Source: Blautia schinkii DSM 10518
GTDB lineage: Bacteria > Bacillota > Clostridia > Lachnospirales > Lachnospiraceae
Assembly (NCBI GenBank): GCA_000702025.1
Contig: JNKJ01000023.1
Coordinates: forward strand, 1-64,000
Direction: 5' to 3'
DNA: 64,000 nt
Positions 54,489-63,503 of this stretch are shown piece by piece; within the stretch, counting starts at the first letter, position 1; each line of letters starts with the position of its first letter. The position numbers and the translations under genes were made by a program. Under the pieces are notes generated by a model, which did not search any database, was not told the DNA's origin, and saw nothing but the letters and a program-made list of their open reading frames with translations.

Positions 54489-55537
54489 TCATATTTTATT
54501 ATCTTTCATTATAGGGGTAAAAATAAATGGGATTTTCCTATTAACAAATTCAGTTATCGGAATCGCAACCAGCATAAAAGCACCAAGTGATATTAAACAG
54601 ACAAGTATCACTTGTATTGTAGATGTCGTATTTTCTACCAGGCTCCTAAACTTATAAGCAATAGATACATCTAATGACTGCAAGCCCATAATCAATAAGC
54701 TATTTTGAGAAAGCCATCTTATCCACTTGTTATGAGTATCCTTAAATAAGGTCATGATACTCGTCATAATCACAGCTGCACTGAGATATTCAATAATAGG
54801 ATTCCCAATATATCCAAAACGCATATTGACTCCAATATTAAATTGAACCAGAAATAAACCAATTGCAATCACACATACACATAATATACGTTTCATCATG
54901 TTTATATGACTTTCGTTTATTCTCATATATATAGGTTCCATACAATATCCAATGTATTCAAACACATACGCTAAAAGTATACGAATCCCTATTATAAAAA
55001 CATAGTCTGGTACATTAAGTAAATCTGAATGAAATATTCCAACCATAGTGTCATTCACACTATAGCAGAAAAACGCAATCAAAATGGAAAACAAAAGTCT
55101 CCATTTGAAGCGGCAAATCACATAAAGTAACAATTCAGAGAAAAATATTGTAGGCAAAAACCATAACGCACCTATCCCCCACAAGGAACAAGTCTGTTTT
55201 ACAAGACCTATAATATTTTCAATCGTAATTGGTCGTCCAATCAATACTTTGACAGCTATCTTACATAGTTCTATGAGAATATAGATAATGCTTAGTGTCA
55301 CATATGGATAAATGATACGGTTCAATCTTTTCAAAACATATTTTTTTGCGCCTTTCTTTTCCGTTTCGTTATATCTAAATTGAATTCCGCTTGCCATAAA
55401 AAATATCGGAAGCTCAATTGAATAACAAATTTTGCTTAATATCCCCCCTCGACAAGAACATCTAGAATATGTCCGAAAGAAACTAGAAGAATTGCAATAT
55501 CTTTACATATGTCCAATCCCACAAGTCTTTTCTTCAT
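54489..55537 (-). pseudogene. Acyltransferase-3 family membrane protein, out of frame at a G6 run
   Basis: The start at 55537 overlaps the rfbG stop (ATGA) and has TAGGAGATG before it. It reads MKKRLVGLDICKDIAILLVSFGHILDVLVEGG then stops. The remaining about 300 codons, from ILSKICYSIELPIFFMASG on, with some ten membrane helices, continue in another frame. The break is at a G run of six (55443-55448, plus-strand C); seven G would restore one protein. Family members O-acylate surface sugars using a membrane acyl donor. FGH in SFGHILDV is the conserved family His. It could be a phase-OFF allele, a simple mutation or a base-call error. Confidence 0.78.
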
Positions 55538-56604
55538 TGTTCATCTCCTATAAACTCTGCAATTTCTTTATTCATCTCTGCTGAAATATCGCCACCCGTC
55601 AACCAAATCTTGCTAAAACGACATGCCATATCCATGCATTCCTCAATATGCCATCGAGGTTTCCATCCAAAAGTTGCTTTGACCTTGCTACAATCCAGTT
55701 TCAGGAAACTTGCCTCATGCGGTGCATTGTCTTCCGCATGGTTTTCCCATCTGGCATCTGATCCCCAATATTTGCAAAACAAGTCGACCAACTCTCCTGT
55801 TGTCACGCAGTCACAGTCATCTGGTCCAACATTGTAATAGCCCTGATACTTAGGATCTTCAAACTGTTTCTGAGCAATCAACAAATAAACAACAAGAGGC
55901 TCCAAGACATGCTGATACGGACGCGTTGAATACGGATTTCGCACACTGATTATCTGCTTAGCCTCCATTGCACGAACGCAATCTGGGATAATACGATCAT
56001 TTGCAAAATCCCCGCCGCCGATTACATTACCTGCACGTGCAGTAGATACTGCCACCTTACCATTCATAAAAAAACTATTCTTATAACTATGAGTTGCTAA
56101 TTCTGAGCAACTCTTGCTATTAGAATATGGATCAAAACCGTCCAATGGCTCATTCTCACGATATCCCCTTGCCCACTCGTTGTTGTGATAAACCTTATCA
56201 GTAGTTACATTCAAAACGCTTTTGACACTATCAGACTGGCGAACACATTCTAGGATGTTAACTGTTCCCATCACATTGGTTTCATATGTATAGCGCGGAT
56301 CTTTGTAGCTATCACGAACAATCGGCTGAGCTGCCAGATGTATAACAATTTCAGGCTTTGCCTCATCAAAAGCAGCTTTTAATGCATCGTACTCTCTAAT
56401 GTCTCCGATTACCGAATGAATCTCATTTTCAATCCCGGCAATTTCAAACAGCGAGGGATTTGTAGGAGGATTTAAAGAATATCCAGTTACCTCTGCCCCT
56501 GCATTCGCAAGAATTTTGCACAGCCATGAGCCCTTAAATCCGGTGTGACCGGTGACAAAAACTCTTTTTCCTTTGTAAAAAGCGAAGTCAATTCTTCCAC
56601 TCAT
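55534..56604 (-). CDS. rfbG: CDP-glucose 4,6-dehydratase
   Basis: This SDR enzyme converts CDP-glucose to CDP-4-keto-6-deoxyglucose. The 356-residue protein has the NAD loop VFVTGHTGFKGSWLCKIL, the catalytic DPYSNSKSCSELAT, and ARAGNVIGGGDFANDRIIPD, all typical of RfbG/DdhB. It lies directly after rfbF (3-nt gap) and overlaps the acyltransferase start by 4 nt. Confidence 0.95.
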   Translation of the reverse strand: MSGRIDFAFYKGKRVFVTGHTGFKGSWLCKILANAGAEVTGYSLNPPTNPSLFEIAGIENEIHSVIGDIREYDALKAAFDEAKPEIVIHLAAQPIVRDSYKDPRYTYETNVMGTVNILECVRQSDSVKSVLNVTTDKVYHNNEWARGYRENEPLDGFDPYSNSKSCSELATHSYKNSFFMNGKVAVSTARAGNVIGGGDFANDRIIPDCVRAMEAKQIISVRNPYSTRPYQHVLEPLVVYLLIAQKQFEDPKYQGYYNVGPDDCDCVTTGELVDLFCKYWGSDARWENHAEDNAPHEASFLKLDCSKVKATFGWKPRWHIEECMDMACRFSKIWLTGGDISAEMNKEIAEFIGDEQ

Positions 56605-56607
56605 AAA

Positions 56608-57390
56608 TCAATCCTCCCATTTTTTCCATGGAGCCTGATTTGCTGCCAGCAATTTTTCAAGAGTATCTTTTTCACGCTTATTATCCATACATTGCCAGAA
56701 ACCTCTGTGCATATAGGACATCAGCTGTCCTTCTTTTGCAAGCTTTTCCAACGGTTCACGTTCAAATACCGTTTGGTCTCCCTCGATGTAATCAAAAATC
56801 TGTGGTTCCAGAACCATATATCCTGCATTGATTGGTGCCTTATCAACCTGACTCTTTTCACGGAAAGACTTAACCGCATTGTCACCATCGATATCAAGAA
56901 TCCCCTTCTGCTGCTCCAACATAACAGCAGTCAAAGTTGCAATTTTGCCATGCTCTTTATGGAACTCAGCCAGTTTCTTGATATCTACATCACAGACACC
57001 ATCACCATAGGTCATCATGAATGTTTCACTTCCAATATACGGCTGAATACGCTTGATTCGTCCCCCGGTCATCGTATGAAGCCCGGTATCTACAACCGTA
57101 ACTTTCCACGGTTCACAATGTTGATGGCAAACAGTCATCTCATTTTTTCCATTGCGAAAATCATAAGAAATATCACTATTATGCAAAAAGAAATTATTGA
57201 ACCATTCCTTGATAATATACTGCTTGTATCCTGCACAGATAATGAACTCATTATGGCCGTAGTATGAATACTCCTTCATGATATGCCAGAGTATCGGCTG
57301 CCCGCCTATCTCTATCATCGGCTTAGGCTTATAAGCTGACTCCTCGGAGATACGTGTTCCAAAACCGCCCGCCAAAAAAACCACTTTCAT
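56608..57390 (-). CDS. rfbF: Glucose-1-phosphate cytidylyltransferase
   Basis: This enzyme makes CDP-glucose, the first step of the CDP-dideoxyhexose route. The 260-residue protein has the nucleotidyltransferase loop MKVVFLAGGFGTRISEES, then KPKPMIEIGGQPILWHIM, and YGDGVCDVDI with the metal Asp. The start overlaps the end of the flippase gene by 4 nt. It is followed by rfbG. Confidence 0.95.
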   Translation of the reverse strand: MKVVFLAGGFGTRISEESAYKPKPMIEIGGQPILWHIMKEYSYYGHNEFIICAGYKQYIIKEWFNNFFLHNSDISYDFRNGKNEMTVCHQHCEPWKVTVVDTGLHTMTGGRIKRIQPYIGSETFMMTYGDGVCDVDIKKLAEFHKEHGKIATLTAVMLEQQKGILDIDGDNAVKSFREKSQVDKAPINAGYMVLEPQIFDYIEGDQTVFEREPLEKLAKEGQLMSYMHRGFWQCMDNKREKDTLEKLLAANQAPWKKWED

Positions 57391-58847
57391 TTTTTCAATC
57401 TTCCTTTCAGTTTATTAAGGATTGGATTTAATAATCCGAATGCGAATTTATCCTTCATAAGAAGTAAAACAAGTAAATAAACTATTGAACTGCAAACCAC
57501 AGTGACTATCGCAATCATGTAATAAGAATTTATAAAATGATTGCAAAAAACTCCACTTACAAGAATCAGCAACGAGCCAACAACAGGTGCCTTCAACATC
57601 TCAAATGGTTTGATTAAATGTATTCTTTTGTCCACATATGGCATTTTCATAAAGATGCCAACAAGCTCCGCTGTGGCAGTGGTAAAAGCTGCGGCATAGA
57701 TTCCCCACTTTGGAATCATCACAAAATTCAGTAAGACATTCACCAATGCAGAAACAATTGAGGATCTAAAAGAAACATTGTATCTGCCAGCAGGAGTCAT
57801 TATCATGTTTCCCATCCAGCCACTTATAAAAGAAAAGAACAAAGAAACAGATAAAATATTAAGTGCTCCTGCAGCTGGCAAATATTCCTCACCAGCAATC
57901 AAATAAATTAATGATTTTGTTATAACATTTATTCCAACCAAACAGGGCAAACCCAAAACAATAAGAAAGTTCGCAGCATAGGATAGCAACGAATTAACCT
58001 TATCATAATCTTTCTTTGCAAAGCCTTCTGCAAGTTGTGGGACTACCACCCATGTGATAGAAGCACAAATCGAGTTCAAAAGGTTATATATTTTAACATC
58101 AGTGCTATATAAACCGACCTCGTAATCTCCTTTCATCAAACCAAGCATGGTAATATCTGAATTTGTATAAATTGTCTGCGCAACCATTGATGAAAACAAC
58201 ACTATAATTGACGGTAAATGCTTTTTAGCATTCATGTGTCGAGTAAATCGAATCGAGCAATATTTTTTGCGATAGAAAATGTTAAGGATGTTTGCACCAC
58301 TAGAAGACACAACACTGATGACAGCGTAAATAATATAATGCTCCGGCTGTCTAACAAATATAAACATCAACACAAGTGCTACCAACTGCATCGCTACGGT
58401 GCGGATCGTGATATATCTAAAATCCTCCATCGCTGTATTAATCCAGTCTGCTCCCAATGATGTGAACAAAATAGTTGTACTTTGAATGATAATCAATGTT
58501 CGGTAATTATCCAGAGAATGAGCAAATATTAAAGTTATTGCAAGTCCAACATACGCAACAATTGTTGAAATTATATTTATAGAGTAAATTTCACTTGCAG
58601 TTTTGCTTAATTTGTTTCGATCATCCCTAACAATGGCGCACTCTCTAATTGCATAAGTAGAAACCCCAAGAGATGCGGCCAAAGTAAAATAACTTATAAT
58701 CGAGTTGCCAAAGTTTACCTTACCAACATTTTCAGCCATTAAGACGCGTGAAATATATGGAAAGGTAATTAACGGATAGATGATGCTAAATACAGATTTC
58801 AGTGTATTATAAAAAGTGTTTTTGCCAAGGCTTTTTTTGTTCGCCAT
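57387..58847 (-). CDS. wzx: Polysaccharide flippase (Wzx-type, MATE/MVF superfamily)
   Basis: A 486-residue membrane protein with about 14 hydrophobic helices, starting KNTFYNTLKSVFSIIYPLITFPYISRVL, the usual N-terminus of Wzx oligosaccharide flippases. It would move lipid-linked repeat units across the membrane for a Wzy polymerase, a piece of which is at 63.5 kb. GGAGAT precedes the start. It is adjacent to the glycosyltransferase upstream (2-nt gap). Confidence 0.92.
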   Translation of the reverse strand: MANKKSLGKNTFYNTLKSVFSIIYPLITFPYISRVLMAENVGKVNFGNSIISYFTLAASLGVSTYAIRECAIVRDDRNKLSKTASEIYSINIISTIVAYVGLAITLIFAHSLDNYRTLIIIQSTTILFTSLGADWINTAMEDFRYITIRTVAMQLVALVLMFIFVRQPEHYIIYAVISVVSSSGANILNIFYRKKYCSIRFTRHMNAKKHLPSIIVLFSSMVAQTIYTNSDITMLGLMKGDYEVGLYSTDVKIYNLLNSICASITWVVVPQLAEGFAKKDYDKVNSLLSYAANFLIVLGLPCLVGINVITKSLIYLIAGEEYLPAAGALNILSVSLFFSFISGWMGNMIMTPAGRYNVSFRSSIVSALVNVLLNFVMIPKWGIYAAAFTTATAELVGIFMKMPYVDKRIHLIKPFEMLKAPVVGSLLILVSGVFCNHFINSYYMIAIVTVVCSSIVYLLVLLLMKDKFAFGLLNPILNKLKGRLKK

Positions 58848-58849
58848 TA

Positions 58850-59800
58850 TTATCTCCTAATGAGCCGTCCAACAGCGTTTTTCGTTTCTTTCAGTCTTAC
58901 GATAATACGCCTTCTCTTATATTGACGGCAATATTCCTGCCAGTAATCTTTATCTTTATATTGCTGATGTACAGCCTCCTTTAAGTCCTCTGTTTTGGAG
59001 TACTGTAAATTCTTTGCTCCAAGTTCCCATTTGATAGTCCAGTCCATAAAAAAATTAAACAGAAGATCCTTTTCCAGAAATTCTCTAGTCTCAGCTAAAA
59101 GCGTTCCACGGTCAAAATATGGCTGAAGAAGCAAAAAATAGTTTTGGTAAAAGATTTTGTATAATCCATAGCTAATATTTTTCTTTTTAACAGTCTGTCC
59201 ACCAGTTAAATCCTTATTAACTATAAGAACTTTGTTCGTTTTACTTGCCAGTTCAAGACCTTTTCTTACCTGCCAGAGGAGCAAATCTGTCCCATAGGTA
59301 TCTTCAGCAATACCATCACAATCCGAGCCCCATATGCCGAAGCAAGCAATTGATGTAATCCAAAAGCTCATAGTATGAAGGTATCCTTCAAAATCTGTCT
59401 TATAAAATTCTGTGCAATTTCTTCCGCTTGTCCACACAAGAAATAATTTTTCGTTCTGATTCGATTCTATGATTTTGCACATCGCACTCAATGAATCATC
59501 TTTGAATAACAGTGTGTCATTACATAGCCGTCGATAAATACCATTTGCCTTACTTATGACAAGCGGAAAGTTATCATTTGATATGTTTTTTTCGTTCCTA
59601 TAATATCTGATGTTCTCGTACTTATCAGCATACTCAGTTCCAATATCTTTTGTATCATCGGTAGAAGCATTATCCGAAATCACAACCTCAACCCTGCCAT
59701 CAAGAAATGCATTCTGCTTAACAATAGTATCAAGATTCTTTTTCAAATATTCACTTCTATTTATCGTCGGAATGCATATGCTAAGTATTGGTTGTTCCAT
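58850..59800 (-). CDS. Family 2 glycosyltransferase
   Basis: A GT-A fold enzyme of about 316 residues. The start is the ATG at 59800 after GGAGG; a TTG just upstream is less likely. It begins ILSICIPTINRSEYLKKNLD and has VVISDNASTDDTKDI. The region around SKANGIYRRLCNDTLLFKDDSL takes the acceptor-site place and resembles abequosyltransferase-type (WbaV) enzymes, which transfer 3,6-dideoxyhexoses. That would match the sugar made here, but specificity is inference. Confidence 0.87.
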   Translation of the reverse strand: MEQPILSICIPTINRSEYLKKNLDTIVKQNAFLDGRVEVVISDNASTDDTKDIGTEYADKYENIRYYRNEKNISNDNFPLVISKANGIYRRLCNDTLLFKDDSLSAMCKIIESNQNEKLFLVWTSGRNCTEFYKTDFEGYLHTMSFWITSIACFGIWGSDCDGIAEDTYGTDLLLWQVRKGLELASKTNKVLIVNKDLTGGQTVKKKNISYGLYKIFYQNYFLLLQPYFDRGTLLAETREFLEKDLLFNFFMDWTIKWELGAKNLQYSKTEDLKEAVHQQYKDKDYWQEYCRQYKRRRIIVRLKETKNAVGRLIRR

Positions 59801-59851
59801 CAATATTTCCTCCTCATTGTATATCGTGCGTAATTTGTAATAAAGACGTTT

Positions 59852-60658
59852 TTACTTTATCAGTTCTATAACTTTCTCCGCATAATACTCCATCCCTAAA
59901 TCTCCGGGATGTGCTGCTACGCCGTCATGTTCAATTGTGTGTTCATTTCCATCTGCGTCGTAAATAGTAATCCCAAGCCCAGCCTGGTAGTCACTATTTT
60001 CTCTTATCTCACTCAGATCAATCCATCCAACATCAAGTCTCTCTGCATTCAGTTCTTCCACGGCAGCCTTCTTCATTTCCGACTTCTCATCAGACCAGAA
60101 ATCATCAATAACAATTATCTGTGCATTTGGGCACTTCTCAGCAACATACTCGACCATTTCCTTGAAGTCAGATTGAAATGTAGAAGTATCGCTAACGTTC
60201 TCACTCAATTGGATAGTAACAAGATCAAGTTTGTCGCTAAGCATTCCATCCCACATGCTTAAAACTTCGGATCTGTCATTAGTTTGCACTTCCCATGCAA
60301 ATCCGCTGAAAGCATATGATTGGATATCGGATTGTGTAGAAGATAGGTGTGAACATACAAGATGGAAGTAATCCTTGTCCTTATCACTCGCCGCCATTCC
60401 AATCTCTTGCCACCAGTAATCGCAGGTTTCATGCTTTGTGATGCTGTTTCCAATTGCTAAGTAGTTATATCCGTCTCCCCAATCAACTGAATCTACTCTA
60501 TTTATTTCTTCCTTTAGGAGAGCAACATCACCCTGTAATTGACTAATTGCAGATGCTTGTCCTGCTTCATGCTTATACAGCTTGTACCCTATTCCCCCCC
60601 CGATTAGGGCGAGGCAGAAGACAAGTACGATAGAGATGATGGCAGTTGTACGCTTCAT
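59852..60658 (-). CDS. SGNH/GDSL-family hydrolase, membrane-anchored, with G8 tract in the anchor
   Basis: A 268-residue protein. An N-terminal hydrophobic anchor (about residues 5-24, IISIVLVFCLALIGGGIG) places the catalytic domain outside. Block I is AIGNSITKHE with the nucleophile Ser, block II-III is the FSGF.W and QLSENVSD region, and block V is DGVAAHPGDLG with Asp and His. It may add or remove acyl groups on the polysaccharide. The GGG GGG GG of residues 20-22 is a G8 run (60594-60601); it is in frame now. One more or one less G ends the protein within about ten codons. AAGGAGG precedes the ATG. No gene is seen in 60659-61049. Confidence 0.85.
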   Translation of the reverse strand: MKRTTAIISIVLVFCLALIGGGIGYKLYKHEAGQASAISQLQGDVALLKEEINRVDSVDWGDGYNYLAIGNSITKHETCDYWWQEIGMAASDKDKDYFHLVCSHLSSTQSDIQSYAFSGFAWEVQTNDRSEVLSMWDGMLSDKLDLVTIQLSENVSDTSTFQSDFKEMVEYVAEKCPNAQIIVIDDFWSDEKSEMKKAAVEELNAERLDVGWIDLSEIRENSDYQAGLGITIYDADGNEHTIEHDGVAAHPGDLGMEYYAEKVIELIK

Positions 60659-60843
60659 ATTCTATACCTCCTTTACTTGTTCTCTTTATTAATATTTACG
60701 GACTGCGAGAATACACCTGGGTTTCCACATGACAATTTTTGTCCTCTTATAAAAATTCATACCCCAAAATAGCTACTACTTCTATTTCTTTTTATGCATG
60801 TTGTTAGAAAGTTTTACTACCATTGCGGCACACACAATCCAAC

Positions 60844-60861
60844 AAGCATGATTACATGCTT
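60844..60861. other. Short hairpin in the 390-bp gap upstream of the SGNH gene
   Basis: AAGCATG, loop ATTA, CATGCTT forms a 7-bp perfect stem. No T tract follows. The rest of the gap (60659-61049) shows no convincing promoter or gene; it is A+T-rich and may carry a promoter for the SGNH-to-SDR operon that I could not pin down. Confidence 0.35.
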
Positions 60862-61049
60862 ACAGTTAAATTGGGATCATACTGACTGATACACTTGAAA
60901 TTGTTAAGTTCCATTTTTATAATCCATCCTTTCTGCAAAAGATTACCGATAAAGGTTATGAAACCACATTTCGGACTTTCACTTTTCAAATTATTGTAAT
61001 GTAAGTTTATAGTGATATCCAACACCTTGTATGATGCAGCAACAAAATT

Positions 61050-61692
61050 CTACAACTCCCATTCAATATCAGTTTTCAAAATTCGACCCGAATCCACTAT
61101 AGAATTCTCAAGTGTAAAATTTTTCGCAACAACGCTACCCGCAGCAACAACTGAATTATCCGCTATGTGAACACCTTTCAAAATTGTAGATCTACAGCCT
61201 ATCCATACGTGATTACCGATATGAATACCTCTATCGGGATTGGTCACAACACCTTCTTTTGTAATTTTATGAAAATCCGTATCTATGAATAGACAACCCC
61301 AAGAAATCAATACATCATCTCCAAAAGAGGAATCCGTTAAATTAATAATTGATGTGTCTCCGGTTATATTAAAATTTTCACCAAACGAAAGCTGCCCTAG
61401 ATTTGTGATTTTACATCCTGCACATAGACGAGCATTTCCTTTAAAAGAAATAAAACCGCTATTGTCCCAAATTGTCCTTTGGAACTTAGCATCCACAACA
61501 GCTGCATTGCCAAAACCAATCTTAACACATGCAATTTGTGGATTATCAACATTTACATTTCCCTTCAAACACCGAAGAAAGACATTTCGAGAAATCAGGA
61601 CCTTGGGCTTTACCCCCCCCCCAGCCGAAGTAGTGGATATTAAACCTCAGTGTTTTTACAATGCTTATTTCAAAAAGTTTCTTAATATTCAT
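61050..61692 (-). pseudogene. Hexapeptide-repeat acyltransferase, out of frame at a G10 tract (predicted phase-OFF)
   Basis: The 5' frame starts at 61692, MNIKKLFEISIVKTLRFNI, and reaches HYFGWGGG at a G10 run (61613-61622). At this length it goes out of frame and ends at 61546. The rest, VKPKVLISRNVFLRCLKGNVNV onward, with left-handed-helix repeats and the acetyl-CoA/His region IGNHVWIGCRSTILKGVHI, is in the other frame. Nine (or twelve) G would join them into a 213-residue protein with the usual FGWGG.K junction of this family. It would O-acetylate a glycan. Translation from an internal start at 61568 would lack the first quarter. Confidence 0.85.
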
Positions 61693-61703
61693 AACAGTAC
61701 TCT

Positions 61704-62357
61704 CTATTCCCCTTTCATCGGTAGCCAACTTAAATCTGTATCTTCGGTAACCGTTTCATACAGTTCATCTATATGATTTCTCACCATATTCTCAGTGAGT
61801 TTGCTGAAGTCAATCCTTGAAAGTTTATCAATTATGGGCTGAGAGAAGCGATATTTGATTGTTTTTGCCGGTACACCACCCACAATAGCGTAAGGTGGAA
61901 CGTCTTCCGTTACGACGGCGCCTGCCGCTATAACTGTGCCCTGTCCAATAGTAACCCCAGAGAGGATTGTTGCCCCGTAACCAATCCAGACGTCATCTCC
62001 CACCACAATATCTCCTTTGGAGCTTGCTTCACAATTCTGTAGATGTAGAGTCTTAACTCTATGCGGGTAGGTAGTCAGTGTGTCAGTGTTATGGTCAGCA
62101 TCAAGGAGGAATGTCACGCTACCTGCTATTGAAACATAATTGCCGATGTGTAAATTGCAGTTATTATTAAAAGCAACTAGGTTGATGTCGCCATAAGAAT
62201 GCTTTTCCACAACAACGCTGTCCGGATTGAAAAATGCACCTGGTACTGTATCATTGTCAGGATTGTTCTTCCGCCATTGCTTACAAAATTTATTAAACTT
62301 AATTTGCATTCTCAAATTATTTAACAATGAATACCGTATGAACATTCGTAATCCCAT
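61704..62357 (-). CDS. CatB-like O-acetyltransferase (hexapeptide family)
   Basis: A predicted 217-residue enzyme. The start at 62357 has GGAG 6 nt before it; an ATG at 62369 overlapping the upstream gene is the alternative. Left-handed parallel helix repeats run from about residue 50, with [15 protein letters not shown] (catalytic His region), [22 protein letters not shown] and [12 protein letters not shown] at the end. It probably O-acetylates the surface polysaccharide. Confidence 0.88.
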   Translation of the reverse strand: MGLRMFIRYSLLNNLRMQIKFNKFCKQWRKNNPDNDTVPGAFFNPDSVVVEKHSYGDINLVAFNNNCNLHIGNYVSIAGSVTFLLDADHNTDTLTTYPHRVKTLHLQNCEASSKGDIVVGDDVWIGYGATILSGVTIGQGTVIAAGAVVTEDVPPYAIVGGVPAKTIKYRFSQPIIDKLSRIDFSKLTENMVRNHIDELYETVTEDTDLSWLPMKGE

Positions 62358-62358
62358 T

Positions 62359-63489
62359 TTAATCTCCATTTATAGTATCAATTGCTCTTTTCAATGCTTC
62401 TAGATATGCATAGCCATTCGTTTCATCTGGTTCTAAATACGCACCTTCTCCCCACTCATTCCAAGCGGTTAGAAACACAAATTCGCTTTTCTTTTTTTGA
62501 GAAATTTTGAGCAACTCACGCATATATTTTTGAAATTTGTCGGGTGTGGCATCACTCATAATACGAGCATGATTGCCCCTCCTGGGTGTATCATCAAAAT
62601 CCACAAGAGCTCCGAAGAAAGTATGTGCGTATTGACATCTTCGGGCGTTTGCCAGAATCCTACTCCATCTCTTATCATAGCTTTCGATGAAAAGAGAATT
62701 TTCCTTTTTCCCTAATATTTCTTTGAGAATAACCTTTGATTTTCTGACAAAAGATGTTGAATGTGATGGCTCGTAAAAAAAATCGTAATCAAAGTGCTTT
62801 CTCTTTGTATTTGCATTTGAAAAAAATAGTACTCCATTAAATGCGTTTTCCTTGGCTAGATCATCCCAGTATTTTTTCATTTTGCACAATGTCTCATATC
62901 CATTTGTCGGCCGCATAAATCCCATTACTGGCTTATCATTAATTCTGATATAACGCGGATCCTTAAACAAGGGAAGCAAATACTCGAAATGCTTTTTCCA
63001 ATTTGATTCTGTACCGTATTCTAAATTCGCTAAAACACCATCATTTGAGTTATGCTCCGCAGTATTCTTTCCATCTATATCAGGATTCCACGCACTTCCT
63101 TTTACGGCGCTCCATGTTCTCACCCAAGACGTATTATCCCAAATAAGGAAGAAATTAATATCAATATCTTTATTATTAAGTAATAGTTCTACTGGCTTCC
63201 AAAGAAAATGCTGGCTATCATTAAACCAATAGTGATAAATTCCAAAGCCGTAAACTCCATATTTTTTTGCAAGTTCAGACTGCCACCTGATCACTTTTTC
63301 ATCACTAAGATTATAGTAGTTGCTATTCAACGGAACACGTGGCTGAATGTGTCCATCATATAGTGGTTGTGCCTTTTTCACGCCTACCCAATCTGTATAT
63401 CCTTCACCCCACCATTCACTGTTTTCTTTAGTCTCATGAAACTGAGGCAAGTAAGTAGCTATAACTTTAACACGATTTTCAATACTCAT
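62359..63489 (-). CDS. WbsX-type glycoside hydrolase family 99-like protein
   Basis: A 376-residue cytosolic protein. The start [30 protein letters not shown] is the family hallmark, followed by [25 protein letters not shown] and the C-terminal [17 protein letters not shown]. WbsX proteins occur in O-antigen and capsule loci and are treated as glycosyltransferases or glycan-processing enzymes; the exact reaction is not settled. Wzy lies upstream and the CatB-like gene is translationally adjacent. Confidence 0.9.
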   Translation of the reverse strand: MSIENRVKVIATYLPQFHETKENSEWWGEGYTDWVGVKKAQPLYDGHIQPRVPLNSNYYNLSDEKVIRWQSELAKKYGVYGFGIYHYWFNDSQHFLWKPVELLLNNKDIDINFFLIWDNTSWVRTWSAVKGSAWNPDIDGKNTAEHNSNDGVLANLEYGTESNWKKHFEYLLPLFKDPRYIRINDKPVMGFMRPTNGYETLCKMKKYWDDLAKENAFNGVLFFSNANTKRKHFDYDFFYEPSHSTSFVRKSKVILKEILGKKENSLFIESYDKRWSRILANARRCQYAHTFFGALVDFDDTPRRGNHARIMSDATPDKFQKYMRELLKISQKKKSEFVFLTAWNEWGEGAYLEPDETNGYAYLEALKRAIDTINGD

Positions 63490-63503
63490 TTAAAATCACC
63501 CTT

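Noticed and set aside
53300..54514. A 404-codon plus-strand frame opposite rfbH
   Set aside because: Composition mirrors the rfbH codons; rfbH has diagnostic residues.
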